NCBI GenBank assembly: GCA_014843695.1
Contig: CM026401.1
Span: 53,405,320 to 53,469,319 of the forward strand
DNA length: 64,000 bases
Reading direction: 5' to 3'
Source of the DNA: Archivesica marissinica
Taxonomy: Eukaryota; Mollusca; Bivalvia; Venerida; Vesicomyidae
In this document: positions 48,766 to 58,215 of the stretch, piece after piece
Layout of the letters: each line of letters starts with the position of its first letter
How positions within the stretch are numbered: position 1 is the first letter of the stretch
Translations under genes and position numbers: made by a program
The notes under the pieces: generated by a model
The model's database searches: none
Told to the model about the DNA's origin: nothing
What the model saw: only the letters and a program-made list of their open reading frames with translations

Positions 48766-48932
48766 GAGGAATTACCATAGCAAATAAACCATTAGATACG
48801 AGGGTCCAAGTCAACCGTACGGCGTTTCTGTTTTGCCAAGCATCTTATGACAGTTTGAAGTATGACCTTACATACCTTTGGAAATTCAACGGACATTTGA
48901 TAGAAATGAAGCATGACCCACACTATATACAG
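48766..48932 (+). CDS. Cont: Contactin exon 14 (visible): Ig6 N-terminal half
   Basis: Acceptor TTGACTTATTTTAG, donor GTAGGT, phase 1 in and phase 0 out. The product includes ITIANKPLDTRVQVNRTAFL, FCQASYDSLKYDLTYLWKFN and GHLIEMKHDPHYIQ. C-x-AS-x-D...LT-x-x-W is typical of contactin Ig6. NRT is a potential glycosylation site. A MITE begins 13 bp after the exon. Confidence 0.95.
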
Positions 48933-48944
48933 GTAGGTATCATG

Positions 48945-49097
48945 TACAATCAAACCTGTCGGTAAGGACCACATACGGGAATGGGTAAACACTGATCTGT
49001 GTGGACAGCTTGTCTCTCATGGCTGGCTAAAATGCACTGATAATGTGTGATGATTTTGTTTGATTCTGACGTGACCTTTCGTGTAGGTTTGATTGTA
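48945..49097. mobile_element. MITE with TACAATCAAACCTG inverted ends
   Basis: TACAATCAAACCTG at 48945-48958 is the inverse of AGGTTTGATTGTA at 49085-49097. The 153-bp element has no ORF. The ends resemble those at 54679-54847 (ATACAGTCAAACTTG). Confidence 0.7.
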
Positions 49098-49171
49098 AAT
49101 ATAACAATAACGGATATGAATGTTAATTGTTTATACAATTTCCCACGAATATATACAGCTATTGAATCTAG

Positions 49172-49699
49172 TCATCCTCTTGCTTTACAACCGGAGCGTC
49201 AACCACCGCTTCCATAACCAATGATAGGGTTTCATCTAATGCCGCTTCATCCATCACTGTTTCCTCTATCACCGCGTCTTCTACCATTTGTTCCAATACA
49301 ACTGCTTCGTATACCACCTCTTCTATGTTCGCTTCCACCTCCGCCGGTTCCTCTACCACCGTTTCCTGTACCACGGCATCATCCAACAACGCTTCCTCTA
49401 TCACTGCTGCATCTATTATGCTAGCTTGTTGTTACGGCAACGAATCTCTGGTACGATGCGTTATTTTCATCGCATGCGATTGCCGGACAGAAAATCAAAC
49501 ATGCATGTGGTTTCGATACGAAACTAATCTGCCGCTGCGAATGTTGCCTGACAAAAAATACTTTTCCATCCGGCAAAATTCGTCGCTCCGAATGTTACGC
49601 AGGGGGGATTCCAGAGTATTTGTAACGTCATCCTGGGAAACCCCATGTTTTATTCATGCCACGAGGTCGGTCGGTGCCAATTTCGCCACAAGAAGTTGA
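49172..49699 (+). pseudogene. Ser/Thr-rich ORF followed by Cys-containing lectin-like segment, in Ig6 intron
   Basis: After an acceptor-like ATTGAATCTAG the frame is open for 175 codons to a TGA. Residues 1-85 are mucin-like (SSITVSSITASSTICSNTTA, SAGSSTTVSCTTASSNNASS). Then come CYGNESLVRCVIFIACDCRT, ENQTCMWF, KKYFSIRQNSSLRM and RVFVTSSWETPC. The CYGNESL...CRTENQTC...PC spacing faintly resembles SUEL/rhamnose-binding lectin domains (C-x-G-x-x-L-x-x-x-C...GRT-x-x-x-TC...DPC), but several expected Cys are missing. It may be a decayed fragment of another secreted protein, or an alternative terminal exon, since its phase 0 matches exon 14. An acidic reverse ORF over the repeat is a shadow. Confidence 0.3.
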
Positions 49700-50165
49700 G
49701 GATTTGTGTAATTTGGTGAGGCCGCGTGACTAGCTCTACATATATCAACATATTGACTACAATGACAGCCATAAACGTTGAATGCATGGAACCAAATCTG
49801 TGAACAGCGCATCCAATGAACGGATCCGAAACTATTCGTTTCCGCAACCGCAACCATGTGCGCATAGCTTTACCGTTTCCTATATCGATTTTTCCGCCAT
49901 CTAGTTCCTATTCCAAGCTCAATCTACCACAGCTTTATCTAATACAGCCTCCTCTACAAAACAATCTCTAACACCGTTTACGCTAACACAGCCACATGCA
50001 CCACTGCGTCCTCTGCTCTCACCTATCAGTTCTTTAACCGATTGCGTCCTCATTCACTGTTCATTTATCACCGACGTTTCTACATACGAATATTCTACCG
50101 CCGGATCATCCACCTCTACTACAGCTTCCACTACAACTCTCTCATCTCAACATCTGTACACCTAC
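49700..50165 (+). other. Continuation of Ser/Thr-codon-rich sequence, no intact frame
   Basis: 49700-49900 shows nothing recognisable. 49910-50165 returns to a CTCTAC/ACAGC-rich composition (GCCTCCTCTACAAAA, TCCACCTCTACTACAGC) like the Ser/Thr stretch at 49190-49430, but interrupted by stops. This suggests one degraded unit that once had Ser/Thr-rich segments on both sides. Confidence 0.35.
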
Positions 50166-50186
50166 AAGTTTGATCGATTATCTTAA

Positions 50187-50458
50187 TAGACTGGAAATCC
50201 AGGGATCGCAGGTTCGATCCCACGTCTAACACTAATAAAATTAACAGTCTTTCAGACGGGACTTTAAACGGTCACCGAGGTCTCGTGTCGATGCTGTACA
50301 CCGTGCACGTAAAAGAACCAGAGGAGACTCTGGAATGCGTCTCTGTATGTATCATTGCACTATCCTCCAAACATCTAAAAGTACTAATTTATTCAGGAGG
50401 CGTAGCTCATATGGGCAACCGGTAGCGACGATACATAAACGTAAAACACACACATAGA
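50187..50458 (+). mobile_element. tRNA-derived SINE, family C
   Basis: AAATCCAGGGATCGCAGGTT starts within the tRNA-like head (the A box is lost). The body is AACAGTCTTTCAGACGGGAC, GTGCACGTAAAAGAACCAGA and TATCATTGCACTATCCTCCA. Tail type 2 is intact: GGCGTAGCTCATATGGGCAA, CCGGTAGCGACGATACATAA. Confidence 0.85.
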
Positions 50459-50591
50459 CGTTTTCCAAATATACACGTTTTTAACATTTGTTAATAATAA
50501 ACCACATTTATAAAATATGTGAGTCGACTGACAGGTTATGTTGATGTAATGCATTGAGCATGGATCTTATTGAGTTATGTTTGTTTGATAG

Positions 50592-50718
50592 AGCAAGCGA
50601 GATGGCCAGGACGGATTATACATTCGGGATGCGCAGTTTAAACATACCGGAGAGTACACGTGTGAGGCGCGCACAACACTACACCTTGCCAGCAGGGCTG
50701 CTGAGCTCTATGTTGATG
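50592..50718 (+). CDS. Cont: Contactin exon 15 (visible): Ig6 C-terminal half
   Basis: Acceptor ATGTTTGTTTGATAG, donor GTAAAT, phase 0 in and phase 1 out. The product includes DGLYIRDAQFKHTGEYTCEA and RTTLHLASRAAELYVDG. LxIRxAQxxHxGxYTCxAxT is strongly conserved in contactin Ig6 and closes the disulfide from exon 14. Confidence 0.96.
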
Positions 50719-50764
50719 GTAAATTAGAGTTCTTATACACATGAATGACACCTAACTTGTATAC

Positions 50765-51595
50765 ACGTAATACCAAATGTATGGTATACGAACGTGCCTA
50801 AAAGTACCCTATGTATGGTGCATAAATGGGACTAAAAGTACCAACTGTATGGTGTACGAAAGTGTCAAATAGTAACACATGTATGGTGTACGAAAGTGTT
50901 TAATGGTACCAAATGTATGGTGTACCAAATGTATGGTGTACGAATGTGTCTAATAGTACCAAATATATGATGTACGAAAGTATCTAATAGTACCAATTTT
51001 AGGGTGTACGAACGTGTCTAATAGTACCAAATATATGGTGTACGAAATTGTGTAATAGTACCAAATGTATGGTGTACGAAAGTATCTAATAGTACCAAAC
51101 TTAGGGGGTACGAAAGCGTCTAATAGTACCAAATGTAGTGGGTACGAAAGTGTCTAATAGTACCAAATATATGGTGTACGAAATTGTGTAATAGTACCAA
51201 ATGTATGGTGTACGAAATTGTCTAATAATACCAAATGTATGGTGTACGAAATTGTGTAATAGTACCAAATGTATGGTGTACGAAAGTGTCTAATAGTACC
51301 AAATGTATGGTGTACGAAAGTGTCTAATAGTACCAAATGTATGGTGTACGAAAGTGTCTAATAGTACCAAATGTATGGTGTACGAAAGTGTCTAATAGTA
51401 CCAAATGTATGGTGTACGAAAGTGTCTAATAGTACCAAATGCATGGTGTACGAAAGTGTCTAATAGTACCAAATGCATGGTGTATGAAAGTGTCTAATAG
51501 TACCAAATGCATTGTGTACGAAATGGTTTAGAAATATCAAATGTATGGGTATAATAACTGATCTAAAAGTATTAAATGTATGGTGTACGAATTTG
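50765..51595. repeat. 34-bp minisatellite (about 24 units)
   Basis: Unit: GTACCAAATGTATGGTGTAC, GAAAGTGTCTAATA. It starts about 50 bp after exon 15. The left part is degenerate and 51230-51510 is nearly perfect, a gradient suggesting recent expansion at the right. Reverse ORFs over it reflect the lack of stops in the unit. Confidence 0.96.
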
Positions 51596-51773
51596 AATGA
51601 AATACGATTTTTGGGTTTGCACTGATAGGAGAAGTTGTTGTTAACGTGTTATGAATATTATTTTTATTTATATAAGATGGGACGGAGGCCGGACTCATGA
51701 TCGCTGAATTTGTTGTCTAAATTTATCATGGCAGGTACATGATTATAAACCAAACCTCTCTCTCTACGCCCAG

Positions 51774-51947
51774 GTCCCCCCGGAGCCCCGGCAGGTGTAT
51801 ATGTTCAGTCGTCATCCGTGTACTTTAATTCTGTACGTCTGATTTGGACAATAACTACTGACGTTAATCATGGTAGTCCCATAAATAGATACGACGTTGA
51901 GGTGGAAATGGATTTATACCCTGGAATATGGAACGTCATTTCATCAA
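51774..51947 (+). CDS. Cont: Contactin exon 16 (visible): FN3-1 first part
   Basis: Acceptor CTCTCTCTACGCCCAG, donor GTATGT, phase 1 in and out. The product includes GPPGAPAGVYVQSSSVYFNS, VRLIWTITTDVN, SPINRYDVEVEM and PGIWNVISS. The GPPG-x-P linker after Ig6 and L-x-W with P-I-x-x-Y are the contactin FN3-1 signatures. Confidence 0.95.
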
Positions 51948-51956
51948 GTATGTATT

Positions 51957-52035
51957 ATGTCATAATCTATATTTAGCAATATAATCTATATTTAACAATA
52001 TAATCTATATTTAGCAACGTAGTCTATATTTAGCC
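51957..52035. repeat. Short tandem repeat, about 20-bp unit
   Basis: Four imperfect copies of ATAATCTATATTTAGCAAT directly after exon 16. Confidence 0.85.
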
Positions 52036-52253
52036 CACAACTTGTATCTAGTCCAAAGATATATTCGTCATTGCAAAGTATTGATGAATTTATGATCATG
52101 CCAATTTCAACCCAACATGATTATTGTGTCAGTTACTGCAACATTGATTATACAATCGTCATGTACGTACGAGACATTTGTTATAAGATCAGTATGGACA
52201 TGTGTTGTATGTCGTAGCTAAGGGAAACATCCCCTGCTATGCTTTGTTTGCTT

Positions 52254-52503
52254 TGGGGCTGTAAAGTCGCACCACCAGCTTGGGTCCTATTGCGACTCTA
52301 AAGCTACTACTGTTAGACAGCCGACACCTGGTGCCTCTCTGAGGAGTGTTTAAGGCACGGACGGACATACAACCGGGTAGAACCACTGACCTTCACAAAG
52401 CCAGCTCACGTGAAATAAATTCAGCAGCCCCAGTGGGAATCGAACATACAGGTGTGAGTGACAGGTGATTTGAAGTCAACGCTACCCACACGGCCTTGGA
52501 GTT
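52254..52503 (-). mobile_element. SINE-like repeat, family E, with tRNA-like head
   Basis: On the - strand it starts CAAGGCCGTGTGGGTAGCGT with TGTATGTTCGATTCCCACTG (B box). The middle is GTTCTACCCGGTTGTATGTC and the end GGTGCGACTTTACAGCCCC. The relative at 54291 ends in a C-run on this strand, suggesting a poly-C-type 3' end. Confidence 0.75.
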
Positions 52504-52555
52504 ACCTGGTATTCATTGGTATGAAATCATTATTATTTCTTATTCTTATTATCAG

Positions 52556-52717
52556 ATATTTTGGAAACGTCGGCTATGAATGATGCAGGGAATTCCGGCT
52601 TTCGAGCTGACCAAAGATCTGCAGTGGTAGATGGACTGCTGCCGAATATTGATTACAGTTTCAGGGTTCGAGCGATCAATGGTTTCGGTAGAGGACACGA
52701 GGCCAGCTGGGGTTCTG
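52556..52717 (+). CDS. Cont: Contactin exon 17 (visible): FN3-1 remainder
   Basis: Acceptor CTTATTATCAG, donor GTATGT, phase 1 in and out. The product includes RSAVVDGLLPNIDYSFRVRA and INGFGRGHEASWGSG. L-x-P-x-x-x-YxFRVxAxNxxG is the standard E-F strand motif of FN3. Confidence 0.96.
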
Positions 52718-52911
52718 GTATGTACTGGCTGGCAGCCGGTCTGTTTATACTTTGGTTTCATTAAATTCCTTCGAATAGCTATTGTTTATTTCGAAATGTC
52801 TTATAAACATGGATGCATAAGTAGCAGGCATGCATTTCAAAGATTTATGATCTTTTCATTTCGGTTGTGGTATATTACTGGGCCGATTTTCTAATGTTGA
52901 TTTCTTTTTAA

Positions 52912-53155
52912 AGTTTATTTAACGTCGCTACCAGTTTCCCATTTGAGCGACGGGCAGTTTACCTAACAATACCATTCCTGGGCAGGCTCCAGCGGTTAAC
53001 CAGTACTTGGTGCACCAACCTCCGTAAGAAACTGCCAACTTTTTCATATAAATGAGACACGGTCTGAGCGGGACTCGAACCCGTGACCACCAGTGATGAT
53101 AGGTTACAGTGGTATACAAGTCAGCGACCTTAAACACTCGACCACGTAGGCGGAC
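52912..53155 (-). mobile_element. tRNA-derived SINE, family A, full length, tail type 2
   Basis: The head is near 53154 (CCTACGTGGTCGAGTG on the - strand), the B box is GGGTTCGAGTCCCGCTCAG and the body CATTTATATGAAAAAGTTGG. The 3' end GTCGCTCAAATGGGAAACTG, GTAGCGACGTTAAATAAACT is tail type 2. Confidence 0.88.
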
Positions 53156-53309
53156 CCTAATGTTGATAGTGTGACCCAAACCACTTATAATATCATGCTA
53201 TGTTTTTTTAATTGTTCTATTTTTGTATTTAAGTACGTTGCGTTTCTCATTGGTGTCAGTATATAAAATATGCACTCGTTTTTTTTCTTTCTTTCTTTTT
53301 CTTTCATTA

Positions 53310-53464
53310 AGTTTATTTAACTTCGCTACCGGTAGTCCATTTGAGCGACTGGCAGTGTACCTAACAACACCTTTCATGGACAGGCTCCAGCGGTTAACCA
53401 GTACTTGGTGCACCAACCTCCATGAGAAACTGCCAACTGTTTCATATATTAAAAGAGACACGGA
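53310..53464 (-). mobile_element. SINE family A, head-less copy, tail type 2
   Basis: It carries the family A body (GAAACAGTTGGCAGTTTCTC, CCAAGTACTGGTTAACCGC on the - strand) and a degenerate tail type 2 (GTCGCTCAAATGGACTACCG, GTAGCGAAGTTAAATAAAC). It is truncated at the head side. Confidence 0.8.
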
Positions 53465-53525
53465 GCTATGTTGTGTACTTATGTTGTGTATGTTATTATT
53501 ATGATGTTGATGATTGTGTGTGTTT

Positions 53526-53672
53526 ACGTTTATTTATCGTCGCTACAGGTTGCCCATATGAGCGACGCATCATGAAGAGATTTTTGGAGGATAGTGCAAT
53601 GATACAGACAGAGACCCATTCCAGAGTCTCCTCTGGTTCTTTTACGTATGACATCAGTTCATAGTCCCAACG
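53526..53672 (-). mobile_element. SINE family C, 3' half, tail type 2
   Basis: On the - strand, AAAGAACCAGAGGAGACTCT and TGTATCATTGCACTATCCTC lead into GCGTCGCTCATATGGGCAAC and CTGTAGCGACGATAAATAAA. The head is lost. Confidence 0.82.
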
Positions 53673-53782
53673 AATAAATCCCACATAATCCAATCGAATG
53701 TGGCATCCCTAATGTGCAGTCCAACATGTTAACCGGGCTACTAACCCAACCTTGCTTAAGATACACATATTTTGTACTTTAG

Positions 53783-53880
53783 TGTATATTAAGACTCCGG
53801 CTACAGCACCGGTGACGGTCCCGAGGAACATCCGGGGTCTTGAAGAAGGGAAAGTGGGAACTCTGAACATTGTCTGGGAT
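53783..53880 (+). CDS. Cont: Contactin exon 18 (visible): FN3-2 first part
   Basis: Acceptor ATTTTGTACTTTAG, donor GTAAGT, phase 1 in and phase 0 out. The product includes YIKTPATAPVTVPRNIRGLE and KVGTLNIVWD. The xIKTPxxxP start and the P-x-N(I/V)-x-G...L-x-(I/V)-x-WD pattern match contactin FN3-2. Confidence 0.94.
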
Positions 53881-53922
53881 GTAAGTATGATTGATTATCT
53901 ATTCCTCGGACACAGTGTAATT

Positions 53923-54112
53923 ATATGTATGTTCCATGTCAAACCCCTTGCGGGGACCTAGACATACTTTCTGGAGAGGCTTAGCCGACCTAAGCTATTA
54001 ACCAATGTGCAATGTTTGTGTGAGGTCTTGCTGAATAACACAACATACGTGCACATATCGAGTATCGAACCCGGGACCCATCAATTCCAAATCCGACACT
54101 GGACCACGGACG
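53923..54112 (-). mobile_element. tRNA-derived SINE, family B, copy 2
   Basis: TCCGTGGTCCAGTGTCGGAT on the - strand is a shortened head. The B box is GGGTTCGATACTCGATATG and the tail GGGGTTTGACATGGAACATA matches the 33966 copy. Confidence 0.8.
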
Positions 54113-54290
54113 CCACACTGTGCATGATTCGGTAATAAATGTTCACTCATTGAGCAACCATTGTGTTGTTTGGGCGTGTGTAAGCGTCCAGAAACAATAG
54201 CATACATACACACAGTGATCAAACACAATAAAGTGTATGTATGGACAGATACATGTAGTCATTGTCTTTCAACTAGATTGGCTTGGGGTG

Positions 54291-54556
54291 TGGGGGGGGG
54301 GTAAAGTCGCACCGACGGTTTATGTCATATGTCGACTCTCCAGCTGACTTTGACTGGTGTAGGAAGACACCGGGAGCCAGTCCAAGCAGTATCTCAGGTA
54401 CGGACGGATTCCCGGGTAAATCCATCGACACACCTCAAGCCAGATGTATAGCTTCCTCACACCATTCGGGAAATATCGACAACCCAGTAGGATTCGAACC
54501 TTCAGCGATGAGGGGAAAAATTTAACGACCGTTACCACTTGACCACGGATGTCCCT
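54291..54556 (-). mobile_element. SINE-like repeat, family E, near full length
   Basis: The - strand head CATCCGTGGTCAAGTGGTAA has an A-box-like motif, and GAAGGTTCGAATCCTACTGG is the B box. The middle has CGATGGATTTACCCGGGAAT and the end GGTGCGACTTTACCCCCCCC, a poly-C 3' end. Confidence 0.78.
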
Positions 54557-54678
54557 GATGCATGCACACGAGTACACTATTCACATAATTAAAGACCACA
54601 CGGGATTGTATATTTTTCTCATCTGTATAATATATCAATTAATCAGCTTTTATTTGATGAAGCTTTGCAGTTTTGTGC

Positions 54679-54847
54679 ATACAGTCAAACTTGCCTTAGT
54701 TGTCACCTCCATTAAGCAGTCAACCTGTATTAAACATCCATTTTCCACATTCACAATATCTTGTTTTATTATACAGTTGACCTCTAGTAAGCAGTTACTT
54801 TCTGTGAGTCCATTGACTGGCTGCTTAAGACAGGTTTGACTGTATAT
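54679..54847. mobile_element. MITE with ATACAGTCAAAC inverted ends
   Basis: ATACAGTCAAACTTG on the left is the inverse of CAGGTTTGACTGTAT on the right. The interior contains several CTCCATTAAGCAGTCAACCT/CTCTAGTAAGCAGTTA-like internal repeats. A partner copy in opposite orientation is at 43190-43368. Confidence 0.75.
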
Positions 54848-54952
54848 CAACTGATGGCGAATTTACGCATTGACACAAACTGACTATTTTAATTTTTCCA
54901 CAAATCTTACAATAAGCATGCTTTATAGTATCGCCATGTGGCATATTTTCAG

Positions 54953-55039
54953 GCTCTCGGCGTATCAGAGTACAGTGGTAATGGAATAGGATACAACGTA
55001 TATTTCAGGAAGAAGGGTGATCCCAAGGAATGGTTCCAC
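54953..55039 (+). CDS. Cont: Contactin exon 19 (visible): FN3-2 middle
   Basis: Acceptor GTGGCATATTTTCAG, donor GTATGG, phase 0 in and out (87 nt, 29 codons). The product is ALGVSEYSGNGIGYNVYFRK and KGDPKEWFH, the N-G-x-G-x-GY-x-V-x-(F/W)R motif of strand C in contactin FN3-2. It is a symmetric exon, so skipping would keep frame but destroy the domain. Confidence 0.93.
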
Positions 55040-55109
55040 GTATGGTTACCTTCTCTAATTTAGGCAACTTTCATTTAGCTATTTGCAAAACAAGTTCTTA
55101 TAACATTAG

Positions 55110-55200
55110 TTAAATCGTTCTCGAGACCTCATTCCTGACGGAATCCATCGCCATGAAGGAGAGACAAGAGGCAATGTGGAATTTAAATGCATTGAATAAT
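55110..55200 (-). mobile_element. SINE family D, 3' fragment
   Basis: On the - strand, TCATGGCGATGGATTCCGTC, AGGAATGAGGTCTCGAGAAC and CAATGCATTTAAATTCCACA match the middle of family D. The head and final tail are missing. Confidence 0.72.
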
Positions 55201-55663
55201 GGCAAAATCGTAACTATAACAGCTGGGTGCAAACGTTGGGCTTCTAAAGTAATTGGGCTAGCACTGTGATATCACGACTCCCACATCGTAACTGAATTAA
55301 GATTACAGCTTATTACTATGAATGTTAGCCATTTTGCCGTTATTTGCCTACCACAATACTGTCTGTGTTTTCCAGTGTGGTATTACGCTTGGTAGTTTGA
55401 TACGGTAACGAACCCGTACTCAAAACAGAAAAAGTTGTATCATAACTAGTTCCTGAGAGAAAAACGCATGCGCACTCGGATGCTAGTTTGTTTACTTCTC
55501 GTAGCGTACCAGCGTGTCAAATTTGACAGATAACAGGATGTCTATAGTTTCGTGGTAATATTTCAATCGTGTATCTAATTCAGTAATTGTGATATATCCC
55601 TGATCAATGGATAACAGCATGGTGTCGATTATTAAATTGCAAAGTCATAGCAATGTAATAAAG
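55201..55663. other. Intron 19 unique stretch: nothing recognised
   Basis: No array, tRNA-like box or contactin-phase exon seen. Confidence 0.45.
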
Positions 55664-55787
55664 ACGTTATTACGTGGCTAGTTTCATATCAGCCTAAGTA
55701 TCGTCTCTCGGTAACTTGATATCAGCCAAGTATAAAGTTACCTCGGATCGATACCTCTGCTGATATGAACTTAGCCACGTAACAACC
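55664..55787. mobile_element. Foldback element, second family
   Basis: GTTATTACGTGGCTAGTTTC, ATATCAGCCTAAGTATCG and CTCGGTAACTT pair with AAGTTACCTCGGATCGATAC, CTCTGCTGATATGAA and CTTAGCCACGTAACAACC. The loop is about 20 nt. It is unrelated in sequence to the 33421/36251 family. Confidence 0.8.
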
Positions 55788-55913
55788 TCTAATTACCCGG
55801 GTTTTTTTTAGTTAAAACATATTTTATTTCCCAATATAATACTTATTGAACAATGCATACACCACGCATACTCAGAATACAGAAACAGGATTAGAATGGA
55901 AGACAGGGTTTGT

Positions 55914-55995
55914 TGGGGGGGGGGGGCTTAAAGTGGCAACAACAGCTTAGGTTGCATGGCGGTTCTCCAGCTAGTCTTGGTGGGTTCCCTTCCGG
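55914..55995 (-). mobile_element. SINE family E, 3' fragment next to a G-run
   Basis: A poly-G run followed by GGCTTAAAGTGGCAACAACA and GGTTGCATGGCGGTTCTCCA parallels the start of 54291 (G-run, GTAAAGTCGCACCGACGGTT, GTCGACTCTCCAGCTGACTT). Confidence 0.6.
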
Positions 55996-56124
55996 CCTTA
56001 CACAAGCCAACTGGATATAACATATTTCCCCCTGTCACAATTATCAGCCCAGCTATGAGCAACTTATGTCTATATTGCAATGGTAGGTGGCGACAATATA
56101 GGTTGAAGTTCGTATATGTTTTAG

Positions 56125-56275
56125 GCAAAGATGAAAGGGGCAGGCAGTACAATGTATACACATCTTGTCGGCGAGGAGAACTTTTACCTAGAGTATTCGG
56201 TGATGGTCGGAGCATACAACATTCACGGCAGTGGTCCAAACTCCTCCGTGCATGTCATCATGTCGGCGGAAAGTA
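56125..56275 (+). CDS. Cont: Contactin exon 20 (visible): FN3-2 end
   Basis: Acceptor TATATGTTTTAG, phase 0 in and phase 1 out. The product includes FYLEYSVMVGAYNIHGSGPN, SSVHVIMSAE and S. YSVMVGAYNxxGxGPxS is the F-G motif of FN3. Two donors 3 nt apart are available in GTAGTGAGT: GTGAGT after 56275 (stronger) and GTAGTG after 56272. Both keep frame and differ by one Ser. Confidence 0.93.
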
Positions 56276-56728
56276 GTGAGTTTGAGTTCATAATTTATGG
56301 AATCTGTGGTGGTTGTGTTTTGGTTATTGATCTGGGAAACGAATTACAACACGAGATTTATTTTCTCTGCGCATGTCCGATATATACATTGTATCTAAAT
56401 ATAACGTATCTGGTGAGTCCTTATTTGAGACTACTTTGTGGCATTTCAGTTCAATATGTGTTACATCGGACGTCAACAGATGTCGTCTCCACACCAAAGT
56501 AAGATTGAATAAGATTGAAACATGCAAAAACATAATATGGGCAGAATTGATCTGTCAAATAGTAAAACGTGTCATTGGACATACATTCGTATAGTATAAT
56601 ACAGCTAAACATGTATGTAGAGACCACGCACAGGAATGGAATATAGTACGTGCGTGTTGACTGGTATGCTCTCGTGATATATTGATAACTACTTGATGTT
56701 TTTGTTGTTGTTTTTTATATTTCAGTAT

Positions 56729-56800
56729 ATTTCACGTCATTACCGGTTGCCCATTAGAGCGACGGAATTTACCTAACAATACCTTTCTTGGGCAAGCTCG
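56729..56800 (-). mobile_element. SINE family A, tail fragment
   Basis: TTTCACGTCATTACCGGTTG, CCCATTAGAGCGACGGAATT and TTACCTAACAATACCTTTCT match the tail type 2/body junction of family A in reverse orientation. Confidence 0.72.
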
Positions 56801-56873
56801 ATAGCTACGGTGCCGATGTTATATGTATTGTTCTTCATTCATGGTACTGATGTTACACATATTCTGTCTTCAG

Positions 56874-56995
56874 TGCCAATCGCCACAGTGATAATGGGAG
56901 ACTGTGACAACTATAACGGGTCGGCATTTATCATGAGCTGGACACCAATTGAAGATACGAGAGAAAATATGAAGGGAAGACTCAAGGGATACAGG
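56874..56995 (+). CDS. Cont: Contactin exon 21 (visible): FN3-3 first part
   Basis: Acceptor TATTCTGTCTTCAG, donor GTAAAA, phase 1 in and phase 0 out. The product includes PIATVIMGDCDNYNGSAFIM, SWTPIEDTRENMKGRLKGYR. W-x-P-I-x-DTRE...G-x-L-x-GYR is diagnostic of contactin FN3-3. An unpaired Cys lies in MGDCDN. Confidence 0.95.
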
Positions 56996-57435
56996 GTAAA
57001 ACGTTTTATACAATGTACAGTCTACATACGTTGTGTCAAATTCTGTCAGACCGAACAAATTACTTCGACATAACCAAAGTTTTCTGACGCGGGACTTTGA
57101 TCCGACTTCGCGATATCCGGAGAATTCGACATAACCGACTTAGCGGATGTAGATTGTAGATAGTTTAGCATTCCAAATACTACAGATATGATTGTACAAT
57201 GCGAGTCGCTCATGAGAGTAAAAGTATTATAATGTTTGAACAAATACAACGACGACTTATAGCTTGATCGGTAACTATCGATACTTACTCTTTCCGCGTG
57301 AAAACTGCCACATTCATCAATTTAGTCATAACTGTATAGTCTGTACCGATCTAACTCATATTTGCGTAGTATATTCGCGTACCATACACCCACTAACTAA
57401 TCGACATATAAACTTTGCTCCCGACTTGATCTACC
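56996..57435. other. Start of 6.6-kb intron 21: no gene seen
   Basis: Unique intronic sequence. The small inverted motif TCGACATAACC near 57067 and 57126 is not developed into an element. Confidence 0.45.
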
Positions 57436-58045
57436 GGTAAACCTTTCTCAAAAACACGTTACCATAGTTATCTTATCAATAACCTTTCTCAACATATTTT
57501 ATCATGTTTTGGTCTTAAATGTTCTCAAAACGTTATACAATATTATGATCTTAACCTTTCTCAAAACACATTACCATGTTTGAATCATTACCTTTCTCAA
57601 AACACATTACCATGTTTGAATCTTAAACTTTCTCAAAACACATTACCATGTTTGAATCTTTAACCTTTCTCAAAACACATTACCATGTTTGAATCTTTAC
57701 CTTTCTCAAAAGACTTTATCATAGTATTATATTATTAATAACCACTCTCAAAACATTGTACCATAATTTTATCTTATTAATAATAACCTAAATGTTTCTC
57801 AAAACACGTTACCATGTTTTGATCTTGACCTTTATCAAAACACATTACCATGTTTGAATCTTAACCTTTCTCAAAAGACTTTACCATAGTATTATCTTAT
57901 TAATAACCACTCTCAAAACACATTACCATGTTTGGATATTTATCTTTCTCAAAACACATGATAACTTTATCTCATTAATAACCTAAATATTTCTCAAAAC
58001 ACTTTACTATATTTTGATTGTAACCTTTCTCAAAGCGTGCTACCA
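57436..58045. repeat. Degenerate 36-bp minisatellite
   Basis: Imperfect units of about 36 bp: CCTTTCTCAAAACACATTAC, CATGTTTGAATCTTAA. Variants have CGTTACC, TTTATC or CATAGTATTATCTTATTAAT insertions. It is one of two arrays in intron 21. Confidence 0.9.
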
Positions 58046-58094
58046 TATTGTATCACATATGATAGTTGTGCTCACTACTACTCCAACCCCCGCC

Positions 58095-58215
58095 TGACCA
58101 TAATAAAATAAACAGTCTTCAAATTGGGACTTTAAACTGAGGTCTCGTGTCGGTGCTTTACACCGTGCACGTTTAAAGAACCAGAGGAGATTATGGAAGG
58201 GTCTCTGTCGGTTTG
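58095..58215 (+). mobile_element. SINE family C, middle part
   Basis: ACAGTCTTCAAATTGGGACT, GAGGTCTCGTGTCGGTGCTT, GCACGTTTAAAGAACCAGAG and AAGGGTCTCTGTCGG match family C. A further piece with CATTGCACTATACTCCAAGT, CTTCAGGAGGCGTCGGTAAT and ATGGGCAACCGG at 58670-58750 looks like the rest of the same copy, split by about 450 bp. Confidence 0.75.

Noticed and set aside
49168..49404. Acidic reverse ORF (EEVVYEAVVLEQ type)
   Set aside because: It is the antisense of Ser/Thr-rich codons; it has no splice context on the - strand and no other - strand gene is present.
54283..54577. ORFs on both strands near 54.3-54.6 kb
   Set aside because: They overlap a family E SINE with recognisable B box and poly-C end.
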